Of a DNA stretch of 64,000 bases, positions 27,476-36,052 are shown piece by piece; the first letter of the stretch is position 1; each line of letters opens with the position of its first letter. This DNA comes from Bacteroidota bacterium. Lineage in GTDB: Bacteria; Bacteroidota; Ignavibacteria; UBA10030; UBA8401. Both the position numbers and the translations under genes were made by a program. The notes below the pieces were generated by a model, which worked only from the letters and a program-made list of their open reading frames with translations, had not been told where the DNA came from and did no database searches. The stretch is from the NCBI GenBank assembly GCA_035506275.1, contig DATJPT010000006.1, forward strand, positions 77,019 through 141,018. Reading direction: 5' to 3'.

Positions 27476-29443
27476 CTAGAACACCCGGACGATATTCCCG
27501 CCAGCCTCTTTGGCCTTTTCCAGAACCTGCGATGCGTTCGCAACGCATTCGCCGGCGTCCATGCCTTCTGCCGCGCCGCAGACTCCGACCGTTACGGCGA
27601 CTGAAAACGTTTTTTGCTCAAACGATACTACCGAACTCGCAATCGCCGAACGGAGCTTTTCCGCCCACAGGTACGCTTCTTTCGACGTCGTCTTGACCAG
27701 CAGCACCCCGAACATCAGCTGGTCGAACCTTCCGATAAGATCATACCCACGGATACTCGACCGAAGAACGGACGCCACACGGGCAACCGCAGCGTCGCTT
27801 CCCGCCTTCCCGTACCGAGAAGCAATGTCGCCGGGCGAAGTCACGGCAAACAAGAGAAAAGAAACATCGGAACCGTCGTCGTCTGCCCGCCGTAATTCCT
27901 CGGACAACCGCTGGAGAAAATATTTTTTGGACGCGGTCCCCGTGCCCTCATCGACGACGACAAACTCTCTGATGATCTCGTTCGCTTCATGCAATTCGAG
28001 GGCCGTCCCAGCAACAGAGGTCAGCAACGAGGCCGAAGAGATTTCCTTTTCCCCGTAGACGTTCTTCTCCCGGCATTCCAAGGTCAACACACCGTAGCAC
28101 TTGTTCGTCGAGGCGATGGGAACCGCGGCGAACGAACCGACCCTCGCCATCCCGAGCGACGCCTCGTTGATCAGAAACCTCGGCTCCGACGTTTTCGACA
28201 AATCGTCGATGTTCTGCACGGCGTTGCTTCTGATCGCCTTACCGGCAATGCTCGAATGAAAATCGAGAAGCTGTTTCGCCACGACGTAACGGTGATTGTG
28301 TCTGGTCCGCACGTTGGCGATCACCCACTGCTTTTGGGCGCTGTCGAACAGCACCAGCGCCAGCGCGTCCCACGGAACGAGCGCAGAAACTTCCTCCGCG
28401 AGCGCGTTCGCAATGACAGGAACCTCCGACTCGCCGAATGCTTTTGTGCGAAAGCGCATCTCTGCCTTCAATACTCCGCTCTCGCTCATCAGATCATACT
28501 TTTCGGTAGAGCTCTTCAGCACCGCCGAAAGCATCTTGGTAAATTTCGCGAGAAGCGCAATCGTTTCGGGGCCGAATGCATCGTCCGCCTTGCTGTCAAC
28601 GGCAAGCACCGCGATCGGCGTCTGATCTCCGTCTCTTCGAGGATAAAAAACCGGTACGCCGACAAACGATCGTATTTCCTCGAGGCTCGTGTAATACGGA
28701 ACAATGTCTCGTTCCGCGTTGGCGGCAATGCCGTTCAGAATCTCCGGAGTTCCCGAAAGGGCGATCCGGCTGACAACATCACTCCCGATGGACAGTTTCC
28801 TCGTTGAGGAAAATGACCGACTTTCCGTCAACTTGCTTTCAAGCACAAGCTGACGCGATTCGCGGTTCACCCAAAAAAAGGAGACGGTATTGCCAAACGC
28901 AACCTCCTTCACAACGGCCAACATCTTTTGCAAAAAGAGACCAAATTCTGCCTTCGGCTCCTGCCTGCTCCCGTCTGCCGCATCTCCTTCTTCGTCTACG
29001 AAATCAGCAGGCGAGTACACTATCGTTTCACGAGGCTCCTCCGCGGGGGCTTCAAAACGAACTTCTTTTTCGTCAAATTCAGCTTTCGGCCCGGCGGCGA
29101 CGAACGGAGATGGCTCCGAACTCATGGATTCATCGTCGGCGGCATCATTTGCTTCTTCTTCGTTCAGCCTCATCTCGCCGACCGAATCTTCGGTTTCTTC
29201 TTTCGCGCCGTGAACGGGATCGGCGTCACCGGCGCTCTGACCAGACCGCCTGCCGCGCACGGAATCGATGACATAATAAACCGCGAGACCTGCGATCATG
29301 AAACAGAAAATCTTTGTAAGGATTCCCCCAGCCCACAATCCCAAAAAAAATAATAGGACCCCAATGCCAGCAACTACGCCCTCCTGAAGTGAAATCTCAA
29401 ACAACCCGCTCCGTAGGGCGATTCCCCGCATTTTTTCCGGCAT
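27476..29443 (-). CDS. Membrane-anchored GAF-GAF protein with a degenerate GGDEF domain
   Basis: 655 aa. Two membrane helices (about 20-40 and 43-62) are followed by an acidic linker (about 75-165), a first GAF domain (about 165-310), a second GAF domain (about 330-480) and a C-terminal diguanylate-cyclase fold (about 495-655). The signature GGDEF loop is replaced by GRFDQLMF, and the substrate residues around RYGKAGSDAAVARVA differ, so c-di-GMP synthesis is unlikely. It probably senses a ligand and signals through protein contacts. A well-formed promoter lies about 40 bp upstream. Confidence 0.8.
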   Translation of the reverse strand: MPEKMRGIALRSGLFEISLQEGVVAGIGVLLFFLGLWAGGILTKIFCFMIAGLAVYYVIDSVRGRRSGQSAGDADPVHGAKEETEDSVGEMRLNEEEANDAADDESMSSEPSPFVAAGPKAEFDEKEVRFEAPAEEPRETIVYSPADFVDEEGDAADGSRQEPKAEFGLFLQKMLAVVKEVAFGNTVSFFWVNRESRQLVLESKLTESRSFSSTRKLSIGSDVVSRIALSGTPEILNGIAANAERDIVPYYTSLEEIRSFVGVPVFYPRRDGDQTPIAVLAVDSKADDAFGPETIALLAKFTKMLSAVLKSSTEKYDLMSESGVLKAEMRFRTKAFGESEVPVIANALAEEVSALVPWDALALVLFDSAQKQWVIANVRTRHNHRYVVAKQLLDFHSSIAGKAIRSNAVQNIDDLSKTSEPRFLINEASLGMARVGSFAAVPIASTNKCYGVLTLECREKNVYGEKEISSASLLTSVAGTALELHEANEIIREFVVVDEGTGTASKKYFLQRLSEELRRADDDGSDVSFLLFAVTSPGDIASRYGKAGSDAAVARVASVLRSSIRGYDLIGRFDQLMFGVLLVKTTSKEAYLWAEKLRSAIASSVVSFEQKTFSVAVTVGVCGAAEGMDAGECVANASQVLEKAKEAGGNIVRVF

Positions 29444-29483
29444 TCTGAGTCCTAGGGTTTACAGAAATCGCGTAAAGTGTGTA

Positions 29484-29512
29484 AATTTATGCAATTCCGG
29501 CGCAAAAGTCAA
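29484..29512 (-). promoter_or_regulatory. Predicted promoter of the GAF/GGDEF-like gene
   Basis: On the minus strand TTGACT (29512-29507) and TAAATT (29489-29484) with 17-bp spacing. The ATG at 29443 lies about 34 nt after the predicted transcription start. Confidence 0.5.
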
Positions 29513-29742
29513 GATAAATAGGCGCCCGGGCCGTCGATTGCTTGTTGAGGTTGAGATCACAAACACCGGCAAACATCTCCGGATCACGGCTGTTTTTTTT
29601 GTCAGACGGGAATACGGAGGCGAATAGATCCTCGTTCAGCCCGGGATTTTCGCCGGAAGATTATCCGCCTCTGATCGGCGATCTTATGGAAACTGGATGC
29701 CGCATCAGGTCCTTGTCGAGATCTGGATGAGCTCCGGCACGG

Positions 29743-29771
29743 TTGAAGCCGAAGGTTTTTTTTTGTACAAT
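29743..29771 (+). promoter_or_regulatory. Predicted promoter of the pyrophosphorylase/PMM-like gene
   Basis: TTGAAG at 29743-29748, 17-bp T-rich spacer, TACAAT at 29766-29771. The leader to the ATG at 29818 is about 40 nt. Confidence 0.5.
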
Positions 29772-29817
29772 TTGCAAAAGGCGTTTCATCCCTCTTTTCA
29801 CTTAACCTCTCTCTCCT

Positions 29818-32334
29818 ATGAAAGCAGTCATCATGTCCGGCGGATTTGGTACCAGGCTCCGCCCTCTTACCTGCAATATTCCGAAACCGATGGTGCCGAT
29901 GATGAACAAACCGATGATGGAGCACATCGTCAGTTTGCTGAAGAAACACGGCATTACCGAAATCATGTCCACTCTTTTTTACCAACCGGAGAGCATCACC
30001 TCCTTTTTCGGCGATGGATCACAGTTCGGCATTTCGATGCAATACCGGAAGGCAGACGCCGACTACGGAACGGCAGGCAGCGTCCGCAACGCTGCGGACT
30101 TTCTTGACGAGCGGTTCATCGTCATCAGCGGCGATGTGCTGACGGACTTTGACCTCACCAAGGCCGTAGCGTTTCATGAAAAAAAGAAGGCAAAAGCAAC
30201 CCTGGTCCTCACGCGCACGAAAAATCCGCTTCAATTCGGCGTCGTCCTCACGAACGCCGAGGGAAAAATCACACGCTTCCTCGAAAAGCCGTCGTGGGGA
30301 GAAGTTTTCAGCGACACGATCAACACCGGAATCTACATTATTGAAGCGGACGTGCTTCAGCGGGTTCCATTCCAGGAGGATTTTGATTTCAGCAAGAATC
30401 TCTTTCCCATGCTGCTTGAAGAGGATGCCGGTCTCTATGGCTACATCTCGGAAGGCTACTGGAGAGACGTCGGCAACTTGAACGAATACCAGGAAGCCCA
30501 CCTCGACGCGCTGGACGGCAAAGTCCAGCTCGATTTTGAGGGGACGAAAAAAGCGAATTGCTACGTCGGCGACCTTTCCACGGTGCTGACGTCGCCGGAA
30601 AACATCCAGGGGACGGTCCTCATCGGAAAAAATTGCAGAGTCGGCGCCCACGTGAAGATCATCAGGTCGGTGATCGGCGATGACTGCGTTATTGAGGATG
30701 GTGCGGTCATCCGCGATTCGATCATATGGGAGAAAAGCAGGATCGGCGGGCGGGCAGAGCTGTCATCGTGCGTCCTCGGAAAGCAATCCGAGATCGGCGA
30801 GTTTGCCCGGATCGACGACAACGTTTTCATCGGCGACAGGTGCGTGATCGGAAAGGAAAGCCGCCTGGCTTCGAACATCAAGCTCTGGCCCGAAAAGGAA
30901 GTGGAAGACGGCGCGATCCTCACGAGAAGCCTCGTGTGGGAGGACAAATGGCTGCGCGAACTTTTCAGCGATTCGCGCATCACGGGACTTTCGAACATCG
31001 AAATGAACCCCGAGTTCGGCGCGAAGCTCGGAACGGCCTTCGGGGCATTTGTCGGAAAAGGAAAAGCTGTGTTGACGAGCCGCGATTCGGATAACGTTTC
31101 CCGAATGATCAACCGTTCGATCATGTGCGGACTGATGTCCGCCGGGGTCGACACCAACGACTTGCGGGCAACGTCGATCCCCATCCTCCGCCATGAGCTG
31201 CGGGGGGAAAAATACGCCGGCGGAATCCATGTGCGAAAATCCCCGTTCGACAAAAATCTGACGGACATCATCTTCTTCGACCACAACGGAAAAGACCTCC
31301 CGTCGAACAAGACGAAAGCCGTTGAGCGGCTCTTCTTCGGAGAGGATTTTCCGCGCGCAAACTTCACGAGCGTGGGGGGAATCAGCTTCCCCGAACGGGC
31401 CCAGGAAAGCTACATCGAAAAATTTCTCTCCACCGTGAACACCGCGGCGATCTCGCAGGCAAAGTTCAGGCTCGTGATCGACTATTCCAACGGCGTCGCC
31501 TCGACGATCTTCCCGAACATCCTCGGCTCGCTTCAATGCCAGACGCTTGCGTTGAACGCCTATCTCGACCCTAAAAAACTGACGCGTGAAAAGGCAGAGT
31601 TCGACGGGGCCGTTGCACAACTTTCTCACATCGTGACCTCGCTCGGTTACGATGTCGGTTTTCTCATCGATGCCGGGGCTGAAAAGATCTTTGTCGTGGA
31701 CGAGAACGGAAACTGCATCAAGAACGACCGGCTTCTCTCGCTGATCACTTCGCTATACCTCAGCGTCCATCCGGAGACCAAAAAGATCGCCGTCCCGATC
31801 ACGGCGTCTGCGGAGATCGACCTGATCGTCAAAGGGAAAGGGGTCGAAGTCGTCAAGACCCGTGACAGTCATCTTTCGCTCATGGAGGCATCGACGTCGA
31901 AAGACGTTCAGTTCGTCGGGGGGACCAAAGGAGGCTTCATCTTCCCGAGCTTCCTTTTCGCCAGCGACGGCATGTACAGCGTAGCAAAGATCCTCGAAAT
32001 GATGGCGCTGGCCGGCAAGCGTTTCGGCGCGCTGGAAAAAGAGGTCCCTGCGCTTCATCTCATGAAACGGAGCGTGTATTGCCCGTGGGACCGGAAAGGG
32101 AAAGTCATGCGCCATATGATGCACGAGACCGAAGGAATGCAGCGCGTCCTCGTCGACGGAATAAAGATCCTCTTTGAAAACGACGCAGCATCGACCTCGG
32201 TCCTGATGCGGCCGGACAAAGCGGAACCGCTCTTCCATGTCAGCGCGGAGTCGACCGTCGAGCAGACCGCCGTCTCGCTCCTGAACACGTACGAAGAAAA
32301 GATTCTGAGCTGGCGCGACATGAGCGAGGCGTGA
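29818..32334 (+). CDS. Mannose-1-phosphate guanylyltransferase-like / phosphomannomutase-like fusion
   Basis: 838 aa. Residues 1-235 are a nucleotidyltransferase: SGGFGTRLRPLT with the NTP loop, NKPMMEHIV, and the metal Asp in ISGDVLTDFDL. Residues about 255-375 form a left-handed beta-helix (repeats such as IGKNCRVGAHVKI, VIGDDCVIEDGAVI). Residues about 380-838 follow the phosphohexomutase fold, but the phosphoserine loop TASHNP is replaced by GGIHVRKSPFD and the metal motif DGDxDR by DAGAEKIFVVDENG. The architecture matches the Mpg-type fusion of cyanobacteria and other phyla. The first domain likely makes GDP-mannose or another NDP-hexose; mutase activity is doubtful. Confidence 0.85.
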   Translation: MKAVIMSGGFGTRLRPLTCNIPKPMVPMMNKPMMEHIVSLLKKHGITEIMSTLFYQPESITSFFGDGSQFGISMQYRKADADYGTAGSVRNAADFLDERFIVISGDVLTDFDLTKAVAFHEKKKAKATLVLTRTKNPLQFGVVLTNAEGKITRFLEKPSWGEVFSDTINTGIYIIEADVLQRVPFQEDFDFSKNLFPMLLEEDAGLYGYISEGYWRDVGNLNEYQEAHLDALDGKVQLDFEGTKKANCYVGDLSTVLTSPENIQGTVLIGKNCRVGAHVKIIRSVIGDDCVIEDGAVIRDSIIWEKSRIGGRAELSSCVLGKQSEIGEFARIDDNVFIGDRCVIGKESRLASNIKLWPEKEVEDGAILTRSLVWEDKWLRELFSDSRITGLSNIEMNPEFGAKLGTAFGAFVGKGKAVLTSRDSDNVSRMINRSIMCGLMSAGVDTNDLRATSIPILRHELRGEKYAGGIHVRKSPFDKNLTDIIFFDHNGKDLPSNKTKAVERLFFGEDFPRANFTSVGGISFPERAQESYIEKFLSTVNTAAISQAKFRLVIDYSNGVASTIFPNILGSLQCQTLALNAYLDPKKLTREKAEFDGAVAQLSHIVTSLGYDVGFLIDAGAEKIFVVDENGNCIKNDRLLSLITSLYLSVHPETKKIAVPITASAEIDLIVKGKGVEVVKTRDSHLSLMEASTSKDVQFVGGTKGGFIFPSFLFASDGMYSVAKILEMMALAGKRFGALEKEVPALHLMKRSVYCPWDRKGKVMRHMMHETEGMQRVLVDGIKILFENDAASTSVLMRPDKAEPLFHVSAESTVEQTAVSLLNTYEEKILSWRDMSEA

Positions 32335-32407
32335 TGCCGGAGTCGTTCCCCGAAAGGAACAGAGCCGATACTGCCCGCGGACCTTTCGTCAAATCTCCCG
32401 TCGTCAC

Positions 32408-32436
32408 TTTACATTTCGGCGCCAAAAGCGTATATT
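32408..32436 (+). promoter_or_regulatory. Predicted promoter of the PtsN-like gene
   Basis: TTTACA at 32408-32413 and TATATT at 32431-32436 with 17-bp spacing, giving a leader of about 30 nt that contains CAGGAGAA before the ATG at 32474. Confidence 0.45.
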
Positions 32437-32473
32437 GGCATTCAAGTTTTATCAGCAGGAGAACCTCTCGGAC

Positions 32474-32944
32474 ATGAAAATCAGCGACATCCTCGATGAA
32501 GCCTCGATCAGGACGCGGCTCTCGGGAAACTCAAAGGAAGAAATCATTCAGGGAATGATCGACATCGTCGCTCTCTCGAAGAAGGTCCTCGACAAAGATA
32601 AAGTGCGGGAGGCCATTTTCGAGCGGGAAAAGATCATGTCGACCGGCGTCGGGAACGGGTTTGCAATTCCCCACGGCAAAACGGATGCTGTCTCCGATAT
32701 CGTCGCGGCGTTCGCGGTGACCGCCGCGCCGATCGATTACCAATCGCTCGACGAGCAGCCGGTTCGCCTGGTGTTTCTCCTCGTCGGAAAAGACAGCATG
32801 GTCGGGCCGCATATCAAACTGCTCAGCCGCATCTCCAGGCTGATGAACAAAGAAGAGTTTCGGAAAAAATTGTTGGCCGCTGCTTCCCCGAAGGACGTTC
32901 TGGAAGTTTTTCGAACGGAGGAAGCGACGTACTTCGATAATTGA
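32474..32944 (+). CDS. PTS IIA domain protein (PtsN/fructose IIA type)
   Basis: 156 aa from the ATG at 32474, preceded by CAGGAGAA at a proper distance; the frame is open 13 codons further up. PTS EIIA of the mannitol/fructose/nitrogen family: KISDILDEASIRTRL, the phosphorylatable His in GNGFAIPHGKTDAV, and VRLVFLLVGKD. No EI, HPr or sugar permease gene is nearby, so a regulatory role like PtsN (EIIA-Ntr) is more likely than sugar transport. It has its own promoter. Confidence 0.88.
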   Translation: MKISDILDEASIRTRLSGNSKEEIIQGMIDIVALSKKVLDKDKVREAIFEREKIMSTGVGNGFAIPHGKTDAVSDIVAAFAVTAAPIDYQSLDEQPVRLVFLLVGKDSMVGPHIKLLSRISRLMNKEEFRKKLLAAASPKDVLEVFRTEEATYFDN

Positions 32945-33040
32945 TTCCCTTGAGCAGAGTATTGTCAGTCCAGCCACACATCCGCCGGCCGCTCTTCACC
33001 CTTACAGCACGCTCATGTTCACGAATCGCGGAATAACGCC

Positions 33041-34303
33041 GTGACTTTTAGATCGATCCGGGGTACAAAAGACATCCTTCCGGCAGAAACGGCGCGATGG
33101 CAATTTGTCGAATCGACGATCCGGACGGTCTTCCATCGTTTCAACTACAAAGAAATCCGCACTCCCATTTTTGAGCAGACCTCGCTTTTCGCGCGAAGCA
33201 TTGGCGAGCTGACCGACATCGTCGGGAAGGAAATGTACACTTTCACCGACAGAAGCGATGACAGTCTCACCCTCAGGCCGGAGGGAACCGCGTCCGTCAT
33301 TCGCGCGTACATCCAGAATAATCTCGGGGAGGCTCAGCCGCTGGTGAAGGTTTATTACATCGGACCGATGTTCCGCCAGGAACGCCCGCAGGCGGGAAGG
33401 CTACGGCAATTCCATCAGTTCGGCGCAGAAGCGATCGGCTCGCCTCAGCCGGAAGTCGATGCTGAAATCATCGCGATGACCATTCAAATCTATAGGGAGC
33501 TCTCGCTCACAGAATTTTCTCTCAAGATCAATTCGGTCGGATGCGAAAAGTGCCGTCCTCACTACAAAGAAGTCCTGCGATCCGAGCTCCGAAAGATCGC
33601 TTCGCAGCTTTCTCCCGACAGTCAGCGGCGCATCGAGGAAAATCCGATGCGCGTTCTCGATTCCAAAGACGAGAACGACCAGAAGGCGACGGCATCCATG
33701 CCGTTGATCACCGAGCATCTTTGCCCGGAATGCTCGCAGCATTTTGACGACGTAAAAAAATATCTGAAAAACCTCGGCATCCCTTTTTTGGTGGATGGAC
33801 GGTTGGTGCGCGGGCTGGACTATTACACAAAGACCGCTTTCGAACTGACAAGCACGGCGCTCGGATCGCAGGATGCGCTGGCCGGAGGCGGCAGATACGA
33901 CCTGCTCACCCGCGAGCTCGGCGGGAAGGAAACGCCCGGCGTCGGGTTTGCGGCCGGCGTCGAACGGCTGATGATGGTCCTCGATAAAAAAGGAATGACA
34001 CGCGAGGTCGATATCAAACCAACGCTTTTCATTGCTGCTGCCGATGAAGCCTCAAGGGACTGGACCATCACGGCAATTACGAACCTCCGCGCAAAAGGAA
34101 TTGCCGCAGAATCGGATTCACTCAGGCGGAGCCTGAAAGCTCAAATGCGGGAGGCGGACCGGCAACAAGCAGCCTACGTCATCGTCGTCGGCCAGCACGA
34201 GCTTGAAACCGGCAAGGCAAGCATGAAAAACATGCGAACCGGTCAACAGCAGGAAGTTGTCCTCAACGATATCGCGGCTCACTTCCCCACATCCGGCACT
34301 TAA
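33041..34303 (+). CDS. hisS: Histidyl-tRNA synthetase
   Basis: 420 aa, starting at a GTG. Class II synthetase: RGTKDILPAE at the N-terminus, motif 1 around YKEIRTPIFEQTSLF, motif 2 MFRQERPQAGRLRQFHQFGAE, the histidine signatures VRGLDYYTKTAFE and GGGRYDLL, motif 3 GVGFAAGVERLMMVL, and a C-terminal anticodon-binding domain (about 325-415). It charges tRNA-His with histidine. Its stop codon shares a base with the next ATG (TAATG), beginning a closely coupled gene chain. Confidence 0.97.
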   Translation: MTFRSIRGTKDILPAETARWQFVESTIRTVFHRFNYKEIRTPIFEQTSLFARSIGELTDIVGKEMYTFTDRSDDSLTLRPEGTASVIRAYIQNNLGEAQPLVKVYYIGPMFRQERPQAGRLRQFHQFGAEAIGSPQPEVDAEIIAMTIQIYRELSLTEFSLKINSVGCEKCRPHYKEVLRSELRKIASQLSPDSQRRIEENPMRVLDSKDENDQKATASMPLITEHLCPECSQHFDDVKKYLKNLGIPFLVDGRLVRGLDYYTKTAFELTSTALGSQDALAGGGRYDLLTRELGGKETPGVGFAAGVERLMMVLDKKGMTREVDIKPTLFIAAADEASRDWTITAITNLRAKGIAAESDSLRRSLKAQMREADRQQAAYVIVVGQHELETGKASMKNMRTGQQQEVVLNDIAAHFPTSGT

Positions 34304-34791
34304 TGGCGAAGAAAACGCATAAAGGGGGAGAATACCGCATGCTCATTCAGCCGACGTTTGACGAGACGCTGAAGAAAGAGGGGACACTCTTTTTGATTGA
34401 GACCGTCAAGCAGTTCAGCAGTTTCAGCTATGAGGTGGTGGTGGAAGAGACACGGGAAGAGAAACGGCTCACATGGGCATTGCACGGACTCCGCGCCCCC
34501 GAGCTCCTCATGCCTTCGTTCGGAGGCGCTCAGTTCAAGAAAGTCTATTTCGACCTCAAGGGGACGGTGACGTTCATCCTGAAAAAGATCGACGGCGAGG
34601 CGAATGAATTCAAAGTGAAACTTTCTCCTTCTTCTGCTGCCGTGCAGAGCGTTTCCGGCAAACCGTTCGTCACCGTCTACACATCCCAGAAGTTATTCGA
34701 AGAGCAGCGCCCGAAGGAAATGGAAATGCCCAAGCGGAAGCCGGATATCAAGCGGCTGCCGGAGCGCCTGCCGTTAAGGAAAAAACCGTAA
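34303..34791 (+). CDS. Conserved-looking hypothetical protein, 162 aa
   Basis: The start ATG overlaps the hisS stop and its stop overlaps the lgt start (both TAATG), so it is tightly coupled to both. The first 115 residues are predicted mixed beta-sheet (SYEVVVEETREEKRLTWALHG, VTFILKKIDGEANEFKVKLS), and the last 35 residues are a basic, Pro/Lys-rich tail (KRKPDIKRLPERLPLRKKP). There is no signal peptide, membrane segment or cysteine. I do not recognise a family; a basic tail could contact RNA or membrane lipids, which is only speculation. Confidence 0.7.
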   Translation: MAKKTHKGGEYRMLIQPTFDETLKKEGTLFLIETVKQFSSFSYEVVVEETREEKRLTWALHGLRAPELLMPSFGGAQFKKVYFDLKGTVTFILKKIDGEANEFKVKLSPSSAAVQSVSGKPFVTVYTSQKLFEEQRPKEMEMPKRKPDIKRLPERLPLRKKP

Positions 34792-35609
34792 TGCATCCGA
34801 AACTTTTTGAGATCTTCGGCTTCACCGTATACAGCTTCGGCCTGATGCTGGGGACGTCGTTCATCATCGCCAGCCTCCTCCTGACAAGCGAACTGAAGAG
34901 AAAAAAATTGGACCCGGAGCTCGGAAGCACCATCACCCTGCTCGCTCTTTTCGGGGGGGTTGCAGGTTCTAAAATTTTGTACCTCTTCGAGAACTGGACG
35001 TTCTTTATCGCCGACCCCATCGGCATGACCTTCTCCCCCGGCGGGCTTACATGGTACGGCGGATTCCTGCTTGCCGCATTTCTCATCTATCTTCTTGCGA
35101 AGAGGAAGAAAATAAAATTTCTCACGATCGCGGACGCCACCTCTCCCGGACTGCTGTGGGCGTACGGCATAGCGCGCATCGGCTGCCATCTTTCGGGGGA
35201 CGGAGATTACGGATTTCCCACTACGCTGCCGTGGGGAACCGATTATTCGAACGGTACCTATCCCCCCTCGCTTGCGTTCAAAGGATTTCCGGAAATCACT
35301 TCTCATTTTCCCGGCGGCATCGTCCCGGACAATACATTGTGCCAGCCGACGCCGATCTACGAATTTATCATCTGTACGATTCTGTTCGCATTGCTCTGGA
35401 GGAACCGGGCAAAGATCACCGGCAACGGCAGAATGTTCATGTGGTATCTTATCGCCGCCGGCGCAGAACGTTTCTCGGTCGAATTTCTCCGCATCAACCC
35501 GAGAATTTTTCTCGGGCTTTCGGAGGCGCAGCTGATCGCGGCTGTCCTGATACTCTTCGGAGCGTATGGGCTCAAGGTCATTCCGCCGGATGAAAAGACG
35601 AAGACATGA
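34791..35609 (+). CDS. lgt: Prolipoprotein diacylglyceryl transferase family protein
   Basis: 272 aa polytopic membrane protein with about seven helices. Lgt moves diacylglycerol from phosphatidylglycerol to lipobox cysteines. PGGLTWYGGFLLA replaces the usual HGGLIG loop, and AYGIARIGCHLSGDGDYG replaces the GRIGNFINxE motif; the Arg of that motif is kept. This form with RIGCxLSGDGDxG is a recognisable Lgt-lineage variant, so the transferase role is likely but not certain. Lipoproteins in the window (NlpC/P60, DUF4249) would be clients. Confidence 0.82.
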   Translation: MHPKLFEIFGFTVYSFGLMLGTSFIIASLLLTSELKRKKLDPELGSTITLLALFGGVAGSKILYLFENWTFFIADPIGMTFSPGGLTWYGGFLLAAFLIYLLAKRKKIKFLTIADATSPGLLWAYGIARIGCHLSGDGDYGFPTTLPWGTDYSNGTYPPSLAFKGFPEITSHFPGGIVPDNTLCQPTPIYEFIICTILFALLWRNRAKITGNGRMFMWYLIAAGAERFSVEFLRINPRIFLGLSEAQLIAAVLILFGAYGLKVIPPDEKTKT

Positions 35610-35842
35610 AAACGGTCACGCTCATCTCAAAGGAGCATTGCCATTTGTGCGACGTGGCGAAGGACGTTCTTCTGAAGACGCGAAAGAAAATTTCCTTCGA
35701 CTTCAAAGAAATCAAGATCCTCCCCGGCTCCCAGGAATTCGAAGGATATCATGAACGGATTCCGGTGATACTCATCGATGAAGAATTCGCTTTCCAGTAT
35801 AAAGTTTCGGAGAAGCAGCTGCTGGACCGTTTGGCTGACTAA
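35606..35842 (+). CDS. Glutaredoxin-like protein (DUF836)
   Basis: 78 aa. Thioredoxin fold with CHLC active site (Cys12, Cys15) in SKEHCHLCDVAK, the cis-Pro in RIPVILID, and a C-terminal helix. DUF836/glutaredoxin-like proteins are thiol redox carriers of unclear specificity. The ATG overlaps the lgt stop by four bases (ATGA). Confidence 0.88.
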   Translation: MKTVTLISKEHCHLCDVAKDVLLKTRKKISFDFKEIKILPGSQEFEGYHERIPVILIDEEFAFQYKVSEKQLLDRLAD

Positions 35843-35863
35843 CGAGAAGGGCCCACCGACGCA

Positions 35864-36052
35864 ATGAAAATTCTCGCCAAGACGCTCGAAGCTCTCGGAA
35901 TCGCATGCGTGATGATCGGCCTTATTGACGGCATCAACGGAAGCATGTGGCTTGAGCTTTATCTGCTGATCATCGGCCTGGCCCTCTTTTTTGCCGGATG
36001 GGCGATTGAGAAGGCGCTGAAAAAGAACGCACAGTCCGGAAACGCCTCATGA
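35864..36052 (+). CDS. Small two-helix membrane protein
   Basis: 62 aa with two hydrophobic segments (about 9-25 and 30-50) joined by a short polar turn with Asp-Gly-Asn, and a basic C-terminus. It lies between the glutaredoxin-like gene (21 bp gap) and rlmB (four-base overlap, ATGA) in the coupled chain. No family recognised. Confidence 0.65.
   Translation: MKILAKTLEALGIACVMIGLIDGINGSMWLELYLLIIGLALFFAGWAIEKALKKNAQSGNAS

Larger units (their letters stand above)
29444..29817. other. Divergent intergenic region with two promoters
   Basis: 374 bp between the GAF/GGDEF-like gene (minus) and the sugar-nucleotide gene (plus). It contains one clear promoter in each direction (29484-29512 minus, 29743-29771 plus). 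The 230 bp between them have no supportable gene, hairpin or repeat that I can see. Confidence 0.6.
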
